64,000 nt of DNA, taken from CALOFP01 sp942492635. Its GTDB lineage: Bacteria; UBP6; UBA1177; CALOFP01. The stretch covers positions 930,001 through 994,000 of the forward strand of contig CALOFP010000001.1 of the NCBI GenBank assembly GCA_942492635.1, read 5' to 3'. The translations under genes were made by a program, and so were the position numbers. The notes beneath the pieces were generated by a model. The model had not been told where the DNA came from. It made no database searches and saw nothing but the letters and a program-made list of their open reading frames with translations. Shown in pieces: positions 43,176 to 51,296 of the stretch (position 1 is its first letter; every line of letters begins with the position of its first letter).

Positions 43176-43820
43176 TCAACTGCTTTCGGGAATAAACAGC
43201 AGAAGCATTTTCAGAAGATAATCCTTTGTTGAAAAAAGTGTCAGAATGGTCAGTCCGTAGAGAATCATTGTGGTGATTCTGGTTTCTGCGAACAGGGTGA
43301 ATGTTCGGCCGCTTCTTTTATCGAAAAGTTCGTCGACAACGAGATGGGAGATGTAACCGGCACACCATCCTCCGGAAATGAGAAATGTTGTTTCGACGGA
43401 GACGGAGGCCAGCATGAGAATCAACAGCACAAGTGAGGCTGAACATAATGCGCCCGGTATAGAGTGGAATGCTCCGTGATGTTTTGTTACTGCGTGAAAT
43501 AGAATTCGGAGGACGATGTTTACGGTAAAAAATGCAAGAACGCCTCCGATTGCGGCCGACTGCCAGCCCATGCCGAGATTTCCGTAGATGAATCCGGCTG
43601 TTCCACCGGATGTTACGCAGGCAAGAAGTGGAAAAATTATTCTGGAGGGAATTCCGTTTTCACTGTCGATATCCGGAATTGCGGATCCGGCGGCGGCAAC
43701 GAAAACCGAAACCGGAAAAAGGTACCACTTTTCGAGAAGTGAGGGAGCCCAGAGGGCGGTTGAGCAGACTGCGGCACCGGACAGTGCCCCTGTTACTGTG
43801 TGAAGAAAAAATCCTGCCAT
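43176..43820 (-). CDS. YdjM-like membrane-bound metal-dependent hydrolase
   Basis: A 214-residue integral membrane protein of the YdjM/DUF457 family. The metal-binding motifs are visible: PDIDSENGIPSR, the HHGAFHS pair in the middle and GYISHLVVDE near residue 160. These resemble phosphatidylglycerophosphatase-like or LexA-regulated YdjM hydrolases; the substrate is unknown. It lies 12 bases after the DUF4178-like gene and so ends the TelA transcription unit. Confidence 0.82.
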   Translation of the reverse strand: MAGFFLHTVTGALSGAAVCSTALWAPSLLEKWYLFPVSVFVAAAGSAIPDIDSENGIPSRIIFPLLACVTSGGTAGFIYGNLGMGWQSAAIGGVLAFFTVNIVLRILFHAVTKHHGAFHSIPGALCSASLVLLILMLASVSVETTFLISGGWCAGYISHLVVDELFDKRSGRTFTLFAETRITTMILYGLTILTLFSTKDYLLKMLLLFIPESS

Positions 43821-43832
43821 ATGTTTTAGAGA

Positions 43833-44405
43833 TTAACTGTTTGATCGTTTTGAGAGAATTTCCACTTCGGTCTCTTCAACCTCGTGGCCTATGCTGACTT
43901 CGTACTCGTCATCCCACTTTTCGACGGAAAGAAAAACTTCGCCCTCTTCATCCTCGAATTCCCAATAGTAGAAGGATTCACCCTTTGGATCTTCATCGGA
44001 AAAACGGAGTGCCTTGTCACTCTCTTCATAGAAAAAAGTTTTCCCTTCGAACTGAAAGGAGCCCTCCTCTTCGTCATCGAAGTACTCAAGATCACGTCCG
44101 TCGATATTGAGATCCTTGAATCGTGGAGACCTATCGTAGAGTGTTATTTCAAGCTCGTCATCTTCCTCATATTCAAGAAAAAGGGTTCGACCGTCCTTGA
44201 GGGAAAAGAGTTTGAGCTCGAACCATACCCAGCGTCCTTCTTTGAACTTGAACTTCTCAACAACGGAAAATGTCTCACTACCGATCCGGAGAAATGCAGC
44301 TTTTGAGAGACTTTCCTTTGTAATCACGTGTCTTTTCTTGTTGGGAAGAACGTTCTCTATTGTTCGAACCTCCCGGAGAACCTTTCCCAGAAGGCGCTTA
44401 TTCAT
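43833..44405 (-). CDS. DUF4178-like protein
   Basis: A 190-residue acidic soluble protein. It has two repeated beta motifs: FLRIGSETFSVVEKFKFKEGRWVWFELKL early and GESFYYWEFEDEEGEVFLSVEKWDDE later. This is the DUF4178 pattern, in which a strand-rich domain is followed by a Trp-containing line such as VEKW. DUF4178 genes often accompany DUF350 and SpeE-like genes, both present at 30-35 kb here. Its start overlaps the telA stop by 8 bases. Confidence 0.72.
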   Translation of the reverse strand: MNKRLLGKVLREVRTIENVLPNKKRHVITKESLSKAAFLRIGSETFSVVEKFKFKEGRWVWFELKLFSLKDGRTLFLEYEEDDELEITLYDRSPRFKDLNIDGRDLEYFDDEEEGSFQFEGKTFFYEESDKALRFSDEDPKGESFYYWEFEDEEGEVFLSVEKWDDEYEVSIGHEVEETEVEILSKRSNS

Positions 44406-45552
44406 CTTTTCCTCCTTCAGGAAGAGTATTTGTCGGAGATCCCTCTATGCTCTTTCTTGTCTCTTCCAGGCTCTTCACCTTGGGTGCGAGTTTGGCAGAA
44501 AGCTGATTGAGTTCGTTGATTCCCTCTTTTGCGCTGGCAACACCTTCCCTCTTTACTCTGTCGAGCTCATCCATGCTTGTCATGAGGTCGTCGAAAGCCT
44601 GTTTAACCTTGTCGAGGGCGATCACCGGATCCTTGTACATGTTTCCGATTGTCTTTGTGTGCTGCTTTATGCTTGCGGCGTTGGCTGTGAGAATATCGGC
44701 GGCGTACTCCTGGGTCGCCTTGGTTGCTTCCATCACCTTCTTCTGCTTCACTAGAGCTGCCTGAATGCTGAGTCCGACGGTGATAAGGTTGGTTGTCACT
44801 GTCAGCGTCCTTCTTATGGAGTGACTGAGCATCTTGTTGTTGGCGATCGTCATGTCGATGCTTACGAAAAACTGCTGGTTGACCTGCTCCATTGTCCGAA
44901 GATCCTGGGTCCGGATAGCAACGGCGTTGAGGGCGGCCTCGACTCTCTGACGTTTGGCCGGATCTTCCGTAGCCGAGAGAAGCTCCTCGAGCTTTTTCAT
45001 CAGCATTTCACCGACATATGCGTTTTTCTGGATAATGTGCTGCTGTTCCTTGATACGATCGTAGAGTTCGTCGAGCTCGCTGTTGTCACGAAGAAGCTGA
45101 TCTTCGCCTTCACGAAGACTGTTCACTATGACGTCGATCTGGGTGTTCACCTCCTCATAACGGACGGCAATCTTCTTCAGGGCCTTTCCTATTGCGGGGG
45201 TTTTTCCGATGAGCCTTCCGAACCAGCCGGGAGCTGAAAGTTTATGGGGATTTATCTCATCAAGACGGGTTCTGAGCTCGACAAGTCCGCTTGGAATCGG
45301 AGATCCTTCACCGTCGACATCCTTGAGAAGATCGCCTACCCTGCCTTTGAGAAGTTCCATTCTCCTGGCACTTTCGATCTGCGCCTCGAGACCGATTTTT
45401 TCCATTTCAGATACGACGACACGCTCTTCACTGTTTTCATCGACGCTTTTTACAAGCGATGAGACCTGTCCTTCTACTTCGGCTTTATCCTCGGGAGTTA
45501 GTCCGCTGGGTTCCACCGGGAGAGTTGTTTCAATATTATCCCTATTTTCCAT
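44398..45552 (-). CDS. telA: TelA/toxic anion resistance family protein
   Basis: A 384-residue, mostly helical soluble protein of the TelA family. The diagnostic core reads LSAPGWFGRLIGKTP (start), DQLLRDNSELDELYDRI, the QNAYVGEMLMKK loop and ANNKMLSHSIRRTLTVTT near 250. TelA is linked to tellurite resistance and to envelope-stress gene sets; its molecular activity is unknown. It lies 9 bases after the XpaC-like gene, in the order XpaC-like, TelA, DUF4178-like, YdjM-like. Confidence 0.93.
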   Translation of the reverse strand: MENRDNIETTLPVEPSGLTPEDKAEVEGQVSSLVKSVDENSEERVVVSEMEKIGLEAQIESARRMELLKGRVGDLLKDVDGEGSPIPSGLVELRTRLDEINPHKLSAPGWFGRLIGKTPAIGKALKKIAVRYEEVNTQIDVIVNSLREGEDQLLRDNSELDELYDRIKEQQHIIQKNAYVGEMLMKKLEELLSATEDPAKRQRVEAALNAVAIRTQDLRTMEQVNQQFFVSIDMTIANNKMLSHSIRRTLTVTTNLITVGLSIQAALVKQKKVMEATKATQEYAADILTANAASIKQHTKTIGNMYKDPVIALDKVKQAFDDLMTSMDELDRVKREGVASAKEGINELNQLSAKLAPKVKSLEETRKSIEGSPTNTLPEGGKDE

Positions 45553-45561
45553 TAGTTCCCC

Positions 45562-46071
45562 CTACTTATTCTCTTTAAAAAAACGATCTTTCAGATATCT
45601 GGACTGGCTCTTGAAACGGGTCATATCCTGCTCCTCGACAACAGCTTCAACTCCTTCGAGCTCCTTCTGCAGCGCCCTTATGGCTTCAAGAGTCTCCTCT
45701 TTCGCGTTCGCCCTGTTTTCGGGATTGAGGGAAAGGTAACGTTCTATGAGATCCGGAAGATAATCTTTGGCCATTTTGTTGACAACCCAGGTTAGCTCGG
45801 CTCCCGGATGCTGCGAATTGATCTGGGGAATCAACATCCAGAGTGTATCGATGGTCTTTTCGACCGAGGCCAGAATTTCAGGATCGAAATCGTGCTCGGT
45901 TCTCAATATGAGATTTAGATCCTTGAGTCCTTCAAGTTTGATGAGCGTAGGATCCTTCACCTCCTGTTTTGCCTTCTTTTCAACGGTTTTCCGGACGATT
46001 TTCTTTTTTCGTCTCATTCCTATAAAAAATATGAGCAACGCTAAAATCAGTACCAGAATAATTTTAAACAA
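45562..46071 (-). CDS. XpaC-like single-pass membrane protein
   Basis: A 169-residue protein with one N-terminal membrane helix (about 1-18) and a basic segment (RRKKKIVRK). The helical cytoplasmic domain ends in YLPDLIERYLSLNPENR and SQSRYLKDRF, as in XpaC proteins, which are commonly encoded beside TelA. The start is TTG at 46071, with GGAGG 9 bases upstream; the neighbouring ATG is out of frame. The XpaC-like assignment rests on context as much as on sequence. Confidence 0.7.
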   Translation of the reverse strand: MFKIILVLILALLIFFIGMRRKKKIVRKTVEKKAKQEVKDPTLIKLEGLKDLNLILRTEHDFDPEILASVEKTIDTLWMLIPQINSQHPGAELTWVVNKMAKDYLPDLIERYLSLNPENRANAKEETLEAIRALQKELEGVEAVVEEQDMTRFKSQSRYLKDRFFKENK

Positions 46072-46106
46072 TGCTTTCTCCCTCCATTAGGTATTAATCA
46101 CCGAAA

Positions 46107-46134
46107 ATTATACCTTCGGCGAACAGGAACTCAA
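46107..46134 (-). promoter_or_regulatory. promoter of the XpaC-TelA-DUF4178 operon
   Basis: TTGAGT (46134-46129), 16 bases, TATAAT (46112-46107) on the minus strand, 35 bases before the TTG start. Confidence 0.7.
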
Positions 46135-46161
46135 GAAATTAAACTTAGCACAAATCAATAT

Positions 46162-46190
46162 TTGACAAAGCTTCAAAGGCTTCATATCAT
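46162..46190 (+). promoter_or_regulatory. promoter of the rhomboid gene, predicting a leaderless transcript
   Basis: TTGACA (46162-46167), 17 bases, TATCAT (46185-46190). The ATG begins at 46197, where transcription would start. There is no ribosome site before the ATG. Confidence 0.72.
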
Positions 46191-46196
46191 GCTTCC

Positions 46197-46748
46197 ATGA
46201 AGGTAAAGTACAACGCACCCGTAACTCTCACATTTTCAATTGTTTCAATTATCACACTTTTCATCAACGGTCTCGGTCTTCCTCTCAACACCATTCTGGC
46301 ACTTCCTCCGGATCCTTCACTTTACAATCCGTTCAGCTATCTCCGATTGATTTCATACACTTTAGCGCACGCAAATTCGGTCCATCTCTTTTCCAACATC
46401 TCACTTATTCTTCTTCTGGGACCGATGGTTGAGGAGAAGTACGGGATGAAGAGAGTGATCTTTATGATGTTCGTGACGGCCATTTCTACGGGAATTCTCA
46501 ATTCCATCTTCTTTTCAACCGGAATAATCGGTGCAAGCGGCATCTGTTTTCTTTTTATCGTTCTTTCATCCTTCACCAACTTTCGTTCAAGGGAGATTCC
46601 CCTCACATTCATTCTCGTGATGTTTCTTTTTCTCGGCCGCGAGGTGATGATGTCGTTGAAACCTGATAACGTAAGTCAATTCGCGCACATTATCGGCGGA
46701 ATATTCGGTGCCGTTTTCGGGGTAAAGTACGGAAAAAGAGGGAAATAA
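46197..46748 (+). CDS. rhomboid-family intramembrane serine protease
   Basis: A 183-residue protein with about six membrane helices. The catalytic Ser is in GASG (Ser114) and the catalytic His is in FAHIIGG (His164). The first loop carries the HANSVHLFSN motif. Such short rhomboids cut membrane proteins near the outer face of the inner membrane. The gene is divergent from the XpaC-TelA operon. No Shine-Dalgarno is visible before the ATG; see the promoter just upstream. Confidence 0.9.
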   Translation: MKVKYNAPVTLTFSIVSIITLFINGLGLPLNTILALPPDPSLYNPFSYLRLISYTLAHANSVHLFSNISLILLLGPMVEEKYGMKRVIFMMFVTAISTGILNSIFFSTGIIGASGICFLFIVLSSFTNFRSREIPLTFILVMFLFLGREVMMSLKPDNVSQFAHIIGGIFGAVFGVKYGKRGK

Positions 46749-46791
46749 CTTCTTCATCATCTCAGATCTTCAGATTTCTTGTACATTCCCT

Positions 46792-47274
46792 CTATTCACA
46801 AGTCACAAGATCTACACAGGCCCAGCATCCGTTCCTGACGACGGAAACGTAACCCTTTGGACATCTGAGCCGGGGATCGGGACAGGTGACAGTCTCTTCG
46901 GAATCACATCCGTGTCCGGTGCAGGCGGCAATGCAGTCGTCGCAATCGGGACAACTGGAGGTTCCGCAGGGATCACACCACATTAAAGACGGACATTCGG
47001 AATCGTCCTGACATCCGGAAGTTCCCCAGGGCCCACATGTTGTCGGATTCACACATTCCCAGCATTCATTTCTTACGGAAAGCAGTTCGAATTCAGTGCA
47101 TTGGGGCGGCGGTTTTTCGCATCGTAGATCGGTTCCGTCGTCGCACAGCCTTATCCTGCCTGCAGTTTTGAATCCAGGTTGATATGAGAACCTGTTTTCC
47201 TCCTCTGTCTGGACGGGAAGAAAATCGCCGCAGGATATAAAAAGGATTGATATCACTATAAAAAGATATTTCAT
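46792..47274 (-). CDS. Cys-rich lipoprotein
   Basis: A 160-residue predicted lipoprotein with lipobox LFISC (Cys about 15) and about 20 further Cys in the mature part. Two near-repeats (LLSVRNECWECVNPTTC and YVSVVRNGCWACVDLVTC) flank a central Cys cluster (CDPCGTSSCPDCDDC). It is exported and probably disulfide-bonded. The function is unknown. GGAGG lies 8 bases before the ATG at 47274; the longer in-frame start at 47289 overlaps that site. Confidence 0.78.
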   Translation of the reverse strand: MKYLFIVISILFISCGDFLPVQTEEENRFSYQPGFKTAGRIRLCDDGTDLRCEKPPPQCTEFELLSVRNECWECVNPTTCGPWGTSGCQDDSECPSLMWCDPCGTSSCPDCDDCIAACTGHGCDSEETVTCPDPRLRCPKGYVSVVRNGCWACVDLVTCE

Positions 47275-47409
47275 TTGAGCATCCTCCATGATCCGGATAG
47301 AAACGTACGGATCGAAGAGATTTCCTGTCAGGTTGAAGAAGATATCTTCAAACTCATCTTTTTATATTATAAATCTTTGAATTTTCTGATTCAATCTGGA
47401 AGAAGCGGG

Positions 47410-48510
47410 TTACTCCCAATCTTTCCAGACGGGATCGAATCCTTTTTTTGAGAGAATGTGGGAAATCTCGTCGGGAGTTCTTTCGTCGGAAACCTGGAAC
47501 TGCTCAAGATCTTCGTCTTTTTTCACAGAATAACCTCCCGGAGCAGTTGAACTTCCGGCGCTGAGACTTGTAAATCCGAGCGGAAGTATCTTGTCCCTGA
47601 AAGAGGGCATTTCACGAGTCGAGAGTGACATTGCAATTTCCGGGAAGAGAAGCCTGAGGGCGCATACGAGATTGATGAAATCCTTGTCGCCTACTATGTC
47701 GTAATCGAGCTGAACTCCTTCGGCATTTCGAATACGGGGAAAGCTGATGGAGTATTCGGACTGCCAATGATGCTTCTGCAGGTAGAGAATGTGCTGAGCA
47801 AGAGCGAGTGCGTCCTCTCTCCAATCGTGAAGTCCAAGGAGAAAACCGAGTCCGATTTTTGAAACTCCTGCCATTGCACCCCTCTCGGGTGTGTGGAGTC
47901 TGTAGTCGAAATCAGCCTTCTTTCCGAAAGGATGAAGAGTCTTGTAGAGCTCTCGGTTGTAGGTTTCCTGATAAACGTAGAGTCCGTCGAGGTGTCCTTC
48001 CTTCACAAGCGTTGCGTAATACTCTGTGTCCAGGGGCGCAATCTCTATGCTCACGCAGGAAAATCCCTCTTCGTGAAGATCTTTCATTATGGGCGCAAGG
48101 TATTCGGGATCGGAGCTTTCCGGATGTTCTCCGGCCACAAGAAGAATATTCTTAAACTTTTCATCCCTGAGAACCGATGCTTCCTTTCTAATCTCTTCCG
48201 GAGTGAGTTTCACCCTTTTGCACTTGTTTTTGGCATTGAATCCACAGTAGACACATCCGTTTGTGCATCTGTTATCATAGTAGAGCGGCGCATAGAGGCT
48301 CAGGGCGAATCCGAATCTTTTTCTTGTAAGCTCATAACTTCTGTTTGCAAGTCTCTTGAGCTGATCGGAAGAGATGTTGGGTGATAGCAGAAGAGCGAAA
48401 TCCTCCAGGGATGTTCTTTTTCCAGAGATAGCGGCATCAATTTCATAACTTTCCGCATTTTTCGATCTTTCAAGCAGTTCCCTGCTTAGTTCAGTATCCG
48501 GTGTAAACAT
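47410..48510 (-). CDS. thiH: 2-iminoacetate synthase ThiH
   Basis: A 366-residue radical SAM enzyme that cleaves tyrosine to give dehydroglycine for the thiazole half of thiamine. The iron-sulfur Cys set is C82, C86, C89 (RCTNGCVYCGF); other family motifs are LLVAGEHPESSDPEYL and the QETYNRELYKTLHPFGKKADFDYRL block. The start is 1 base after the thiG stop. Use of ThiH rather than the oxygen-dependent ThiO fits an anaerobic organism. Confidence 0.95.
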   Translation of the reverse strand: MFTPDTELSRELLERSKNAESYEIDAAISGKRTSLEDFALLLSPNISSDQLKRLANRSYELTRKRFGFALSLYAPLYYDNRCTNGCVYCGFNAKNKCKRVKLTPEEIRKEASVLRDEKFKNILLVAGEHPESSDPEYLAPIMKDLHEEGFSCVSIEIAPLDTEYYATLVKEGHLDGLYVYQETYNRELYKTLHPFGKKADFDYRLHTPERGAMAGVSKIGLGFLLGLHDWREDALALAQHILYLQKHHWQSEYSISFPRIRNAEGVQLDYDIVGDKDFINLVCALRLLFPEIAMSLSTREMPSFRDKILPLGFTSLSAGSSTAPGGYSVKKDEDLEQFQVSDERTPDEISHILSKKGFDPVWKDWE

Positions 48511-48511
48511 G

Positions 48512-49294
48512 TCAGTCGAGCTCCCCTATGAAGTCAAGATCTGGAGAACTTGCGTTTGCGGCAAAGCTTTTTCCGGGAATTCCGGCGAAGTATGCCATTT
48601 CGGCAGCTTCAACCGCCATCTTGAAAGCCCTTCCCATCTCGTCAGGTTTTACCGCTGTTGCTATCGCTGTGTTCACAAGTACCGCGTCTGCGCCCATTTC
48701 CATGGCCTGTGCGGCATCCGAAGGTGCTCCGAGGCCTGCATCAACAACAACCGGTACCCTGGACTGCTCGATGATTATCTCAATCATCTCTTTTGTCCTG
48801 ATTCCCATGTTGGTTCCGATGGGGGATGCGAGAGGCATCACGGTTGCGGCCCCTGCATCCTGAAGCCTGAGTGCAAGCATAGGGTCGGCATTGATGTATG
48901 GCAAAACGTCGAATCCTTTTTTTGCAAGTATTTCGGTTGCTTTCAATGTCTCTATCGGATCGGGAAGAAGGTAGCGAGGTTCGGGTGTCAGCTCAAGCTT
49001 GACCCACTTTGGAAGTCCCGCCTCATATGCCATTTCGGCGTAGAAAACAGCCTCCTCGGCATTTCTCGCACCCGCGGTATTGGGAAGGATAATGATATCC
49101 TTGCAGTCGAGAAGTGGTTTGAGAAGCGACTCTCCACTGCTGTCTAGATCCATCCTTCTGAGTGATGCGGTTACGACCTGGGTTCCGCTCGCCTTTACCG
49201 CAGCCATCATATCGCTGTTTGAACGGTACTTTCCTGTTCCAAGAAAGAGTCGTGAATTAAATGTGTTGTTTCCGATTTTAAGTATTTTTTTCAT
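48512..49294 (-). CDS. thiG: thiazole synthase ThiG
   Basis: A 260-residue barrel enzyme that joins deoxyxylulose phosphate, dehydroglycine and ThiS-carried sulfur into the thiazole ring. Lys99 in PKWVKLEL is the Schiff-base residue; AGLGAPSDAAQAMEMGADAV and AIATAVKPDEMGRAFK form the phosphate site. Normal length. No thiS is next to it: the 109-base upstream space is too short. It has its own promoter and no TPP riboswitch was recognised. Confidence 0.96.
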   Translation of the reverse strand: MKKILKIGNNTFNSRLFLGTGKYRSNSDMMAAVKASGTQVVTASLRRMDLDSSGESLLKPLLDCKDIIILPNTAGARNAEEAVFYAEMAYEAGLPKWVKLELTPEPRYLLPDPIETLKATEILAKKGFDVLPYINADPMLALRLQDAGAATVMPLASPIGTNMGIRTKEMIEIIIEQSRVPVVVDAGLGAPSDAAQAMEMGADAVLVNTAIATAVKPDEMGRAFKMAVEAAEMAYFAGIPGKSFAANASSPDLDFIGELD

Positions 49295-49337
49295 GTGAAT
49301 GACCCTTTTTTAACGGACTATAAATCCATACCCGAAC

Positions 49338-49365
49338 ATCATATGACACAGAGGATTCAAGTCAA
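49338..49365 (-). promoter_or_regulatory. promoter of thiG-thiH
   Basis: TTGACT (49365-49360), 16 bases, TATGAT (49343-49338), about 44 bases before the ATG. Confidence 0.65.
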
Positions 49366-49403
49366 TTAATTATTCCGATGTTTCGAAATTGAATTCGTGT
49401 GAT

Positions 49404-50318
49404 TTACTTGCTCAGCTCCAGCATCCTGGTAAGAGATTTGCCCGCTCCCTCAATAATGGATTCGGAAACTTTCACCTCGTACTTTTCACTCTCAAGTGCA
49501 TCTGCAATTGATTGAAGCGTGATTTTCTTCATGTCGACACAGCTCAGCACGGGTGCAGTCATCTCTACATACTCTGCCGAAGGATCGGCCTTCATCAGAG
49601 CATGATGAATCCCCCTTTCCGTTACAACGATGTAACGGCTGTACTTTTTCTCCTTTACGAGATCGATCATCTGACCTGTAGAGAGAACAAAGTCGGCTTC
49701 CTCTCTCGTTTCTGCAGGTGTCTCAGGATGCATCATGACACAGGCATCGGGGTGCTTGTCCTTTACGGCACGGACATCTTCAGGCTTCACGGCGGCGTGT
49801 ACCGGACAGTGACCCTTCCAGAGTACGAACTCCTTTTCGGGAAGCTGCTCGGCGACAAACGATCCGAGATGCTGATCAGGCACGAAGAGAATGGTTTTCT
49901 CCTCCAGCTGACTCACAATCTTGAGAGCATTTGATGATGTGACACAAACGTCGCTGAGAGCCTTTGTCTCAACTGTCGAATTGACATAACAGACAACAGC
50001 CGAACCCGGATGCTCATCCTTGAATTTCTTCAACTGCTCCGGTCCGATCATGTCGGCCATCGGGCAACCCGCATCCTCAACCGGAAGAAGAACCTTCTTT
50101 GAAGGCGCAAGTATCTTCGCCGTTTCACCCATGAACCGGACTCCGGCGAATAGGATTATCTCCGCCTCTTTTATTTCGGCAGCTCTTTTCGAGAGCCCGT
50201 AACTGTCGCCCACGAAATCCGCAACTTCCTGAATCGCACCGTCGGTGTAGGTGTGAGCAAGAATTACAGCGTTCTTTTCCCTCTTGAGCTCTTCAATCCT
50301 CTTTATGATATTAGACAT
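49404..50318 (-). CDS. nadA: quinolinate synthase NadA
   Basis: A 304-residue 4Fe-4S enzyme that condenses iminoaspartate and dihydroxyacetone phosphate to quinolinate, the first NAD-specific intermediate. The three cluster Cys are C85 (EDAGC), C171 (GHCPVH) and C260 (LSCVDM). Family motifs AHTYTDGAIQEVADFVGDSY and CVTSSNA are present. It lies 8 bases after the Nfu-type gene; pairing with an iron-sulfur carrier makes sense because NadA needs its cluster. nadB and nadC are not in the window. Confidence 0.96.
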   Translation of the reverse strand: MSNIIKRIEELKREKNAVILAHTYTDGAIQEVADFVGDSYGLSKRAAEIKEAEIILFAGVRFMGETAKILAPSKKVLLPVEDAGCPMADMIGPEQLKKFKDEHPGSAVVCYVNSTVETKALSDVCVTSSNALKIVSQLEEKTILFVPDQHLGSFVAEQLPEKEFVLWKGHCPVHAAVKPEDVRAVKDKHPDACVMMHPETPAETREEADFVLSTGQMIDLVKEKKYSRYIVVTERGIHHALMKADPSAEYVEMTAPVLSCVDMKKITLQSIADALESEKYEVKVSESIIEGAGKSLTRMLELSK

Positions 50319-50326
50319 TGAAATAC

Positions 50327-50563
50327 CTATATGTTGACAACTTCCTTGACTTCCGGGATGTTCTTCTTGAGATGTGCCTCAATTCCCATTTTGAGTGTAA
50401 GCTGGGACATCGGACATCCTGCGCATGCTCCCTGAAGTCTCACCTTAACTATTCCGTCAGCTGTTACATCGAGAAGCTCAACATCTCCTCCGTCACGCTG
50501 AAGTGCCGGGCGCACCTCTGCAAGAACTTCCTCAACCCTTTCCATAAGACTTTTTTCACTCAT
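50327..50563 (-). CDS. Nfu-type iron-sulfur cluster carrier
   Basis: A 78-residue NifU C-terminal-like protein with the cluster-binding C47-x2-C50 in LQGACAGCPMSQ. It carries 4Fe-4S clusters to apo-enzymes. GGAG lies 7 bases before the ATG at 50563; the frame extends to 50590 without a better site. Its direct position before nadA suggests it serves NadA. Confidence 0.92.
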   Translation of the reverse strand: MSEKSLMERVEEVLAEVRPALQRDGGDVELLDVTADGIVKVRLQGACAGCPMSQLTLKMGIEAHLKKNIPEVKEVVNI

Positions 50564-50599
50564 CGTTCTTCTCCTGCGAACGGTTAACAAACTGTTCCT

Positions 50600-50628
50600 A
50601 GAGTATTTATGGGTGCTGTAAATGTCAA
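50600..50628 (-). promoter_or_regulatory. promoter of nfu-nadA
   Basis: TTGACA (50628-50623), 17 bases, TACTCT (50605-50600), about 37 bases before the Nfu start. Confidence 0.7.
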
Positions 50629-50658
50629 GGATTATAAGGGAGTGTTTGAAGATCTTTC

Positions 50659-51282
50659 TTAGAACGTATACTTAATAAAAGGAGTGGCTGTGACGCTCAT
50701 TCCGTCGAAATCGATGAAGTAGTTGAAATCTGCTGTCAAACCGAATGAGAAGTGCCTTGCATAGGAGAAGTACTCCATAATCAATCCACCGCCGATTCCC
50801 ATGAGGCTGCTGTTTGTATCGTCTTCGGTTTTTGCGTCCTTTTTCATCACATCTGCGCCGAGATAGTAGTCGAAACCTACGTTTGCTCCGATCTGGAAAC
50901 GTTCGGTTACCAAATAGGTAAAATCGACATCAAGTCCAACTATGAGCGGAGCAAAATCGTCTTTCCACGGTGAATCCTGATTTGTCTTGCTCCACTCATC
51001 GGTATCGATAAGAAGTGTACCGAATGAAGCTCCGAAACCAAGGTCCATTGTATCGGTTATCATTAAATCGTAACCTGCTGTTAGACCGAAAGTCGGCCCG
51101 ACGGCACTTGCATTATCGCCTGCCTTTCCGATGTAGCTGGCGGTTCCTGCCCAGATCTTTGTATAAACTCCTCTGAGGATCGGATTGAGATCGTTTCCGG
51201 ATGCATCTTGCGGAGCTTTATTTTCGGCCGATAGAGACCCGAAAATCGAAATCATCAACAAGAGAACAAATATTTTTCTCAT
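50659..51282 (-). CDS. outer-membrane beta-barrel protein, last gene of the Glt-like operon
   Basis: A 207-residue exported barrel: signal peptide 1-19 (ends LSA-ENK), then alternating strands such as YTKIWAGTASYIG, PTFGLTAGYDLMI and SFGLTADFNYFI, and a terminal Phe (FIKYTF). GGAG lies 7 bases before the ATG. It resembles the small barrel proteins (GltA/GltB/CglE type) that accompany the Glt complex of Myxococcus, but the exact orthologue cannot be told. It is 14 bases after the AgmX/PglI-type gene. Confidence 0.75.
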   Translation of the reverse strand: MRKIFVLLLMISIFGSLSAENKAPQDASGNDLNPILRGVYTKIWAGTASYIGKAGDNASAVGPTFGLTAGYDLMITDTMDLGFGASFGTLLIDTDEWSKTNQDSPWKDDFAPLIVGLDVDFTYLVTERFQIGANVGFDYYLGADVMKKDAKTEDDTNSSLMGIGGGLIMEYFSYARHFSFGLTADFNYFIDFDGMSVTATPFIKYTF

Positions 51283-51296
51283 ACCAACACTCCTTA

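Noticed and set aside
49295..49403. TPP riboswitch upstream of thiG
   Set aside because: The short leader has none of the conserved THI-box sequence blocks.
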